Shown in pieces: positions 63,597-64,000 of a stretch of 64,000 nucleotides of DNA. Below the pieces are notes generated by a model. It was not told where the DNA came from. It was given only the letters and a program-made list of their open reading frames with translations, and did not search any database. The position numbers were made by a program, and so were the translations under genes. The stretch spans positions 1,005,818-1,069,817 of the forward strand of contig NZ_KV917376.1 in assembly GCF_002019695.1 (NCBI RefSeq), in the 5' to 3' direction. The number at the start of each line of letters is the position of its first letter. Position 1 is the stretch's first letter. The stretch is from Evansella clarkii. GTDB taxonomy: Bacteria > Bacillota > Bacilli > Bacillales > Salisediminibacteriaceae.

Positions 63597-64000
63597 TTAA
63601 CGTTTTTCCTGTTTTTGCAGTATACTCTCTATTTTATCGCCAGCTTCTTTGACTACAGCATCAAGCGGCCGGGATGCATCTAACAGATGAATTCTTTCCG
63701 GTTCCCTTGCTGCAAGCTTCCTGTATGCCTCTCGTACCATTTCATGAAAACTTATTGTTTCCTGGTCAAGCCGGTTGACTTCCCTTCCCTGGTGGGAATG
63801 AATTCTCGCCAGCCCGGTTTCAGGCTCAATATCGAAATATAAAGTCATCTCCGGCATTAACCCTTCGGTTGCGAATAAGTTGATGTTCAGCACCTCTTCA
63901 ATGCCTATCTCCCTTGCTTCCCCTTGATAAACAAGGCTGCTGTCGATAAATCTGTCGCAAAGTATTACATAACCATCCTCTAAGTATGGAACTATTTTTT
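63597..64000 (-). CDS. tmk: Thymidylate kinase, C-terminal part (cut by window edge)
   Basis: Phosphorylates dTMP. The frame continues to the right edge: the last bases translate as [20 protein letters not shown] (DRF motif), then [20 protein letters not shown] and [20 protein letters not shown] (lid region). The P-loop N-terminus lies outside. An internal ATG at 63893 is not the start. Next to darA, as in B. subtilis. Confidence 0.95.
   Translation of the reverse strand, partial: KIVPYLEDGYVILCDRFIDSSLVYQGEAREIGIEEVLNINLFATEGLMPEMTLYFDIEPETGLARIHSHQGREVNRLDQETISFHEMVREAYRKLAAREPERIHLLDASRPLDAVVKEAGDKIESILQKQEKR

Overview
The window is a near-origin segment of a Bacillaceae chromosome, read so that almost every gene lies on the minus strand. 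Gene content and order follow the Bacillus subtilis block from tmk to lysS and the tandem rrnJ/rrnW rRNA operons: tmk, darA, holB, ricT, yabA, trmN6, yazA, rsmI, abrB, metS, tatD, yabE, rnmV, ksgA, yabG, veg, sspF, ispE, purR, spoVG, glmU, prs, ctc, pth, fin, mfd, spoVT, yabM, mazG, rqcP, yabP, yabQ, divIC, yabR, spoIIE, yabS, yabT, tilS, hpt, ftsH, coaX, hslO, cysK, pab/fol operon, yazB, dusB, lysS, rrn. Only abrB is on the plus strand, as in B. subtilis. The many sporulation genes show an endospore former. Acidic tails (FtsH, Ctc/L25) and alkaliphile-like 16S signatures fit a haloalkaliphilic Bacillaceae (Evansella/Salipaludibacillus/Alkalihalobacillus-like), but the genus is inference.

Layout, left to right: 1-6.8 kb, the 5' part of a second 16S gene, nine tRNA genes (Ala, Pro, Arg, Leu, Gly, Leu, Lys, Thr, Val on the plus-strand order), 5S, 23S and a complete 16S, driven by tandem promoters near 6.95-7.08 kb. 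7.2-15.1 kb, lysS, dusB and the yazB-folK-folB-folP-pabC-pabA-pabB folate operon. 15.2-16.2 kb, a non-coding array of about eighteen 52-bp tandem repeats. 16.4-24.9 kb, cysK, hslO, coaX, ftsH, hpt, tilS and a two-gene YjjB/YjjP-type exporter. 25-35 kb, yabT, yabS, spoIIE, yabR, divIC, yabQ, yabP, rqcP, mazG, yabM. 35-44 kb, spoVT, mfd, fin, pth, ctc, prs, glmU. 44.7-46.7 kb, a DUF2071 gene and a nucleoside transporter that interrupt the usual spoVG-glmU pair. 47-58 kb, spoVG, purR, ispE, sspF, veg, yabG, ksgA, rnmV, yabE, tatD, metS with a T-box. 58.5-64 kb, abrB (plus), rsmI, yazA, trmN6, yabA, ricT, holB, darA and a truncated tmk.

The genes combine translation (rRNA, tRNA, aminoacyl-tRNA synthetases, tRNA/rRNA modification), replication-initiation control and clamp loading, nucleotide and folate supply, and sporulation switches. 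Several promoters can be read directly: Spo0A-type spoIIE promoter with a 22-bp spacer, a 0A box within the abrB promoters, a sigma-H spoVG promoter, a sigma-B ctc promoter, two consensus veg promoters, and a Met T-box. Compared with B. subtilis the window lacks yabJ, yaaR and yacD at their usual places. The least explained structures are the 52-bp array and at least two families of dispersed intergenic repeats, one of which sits inside the rRNA operon.
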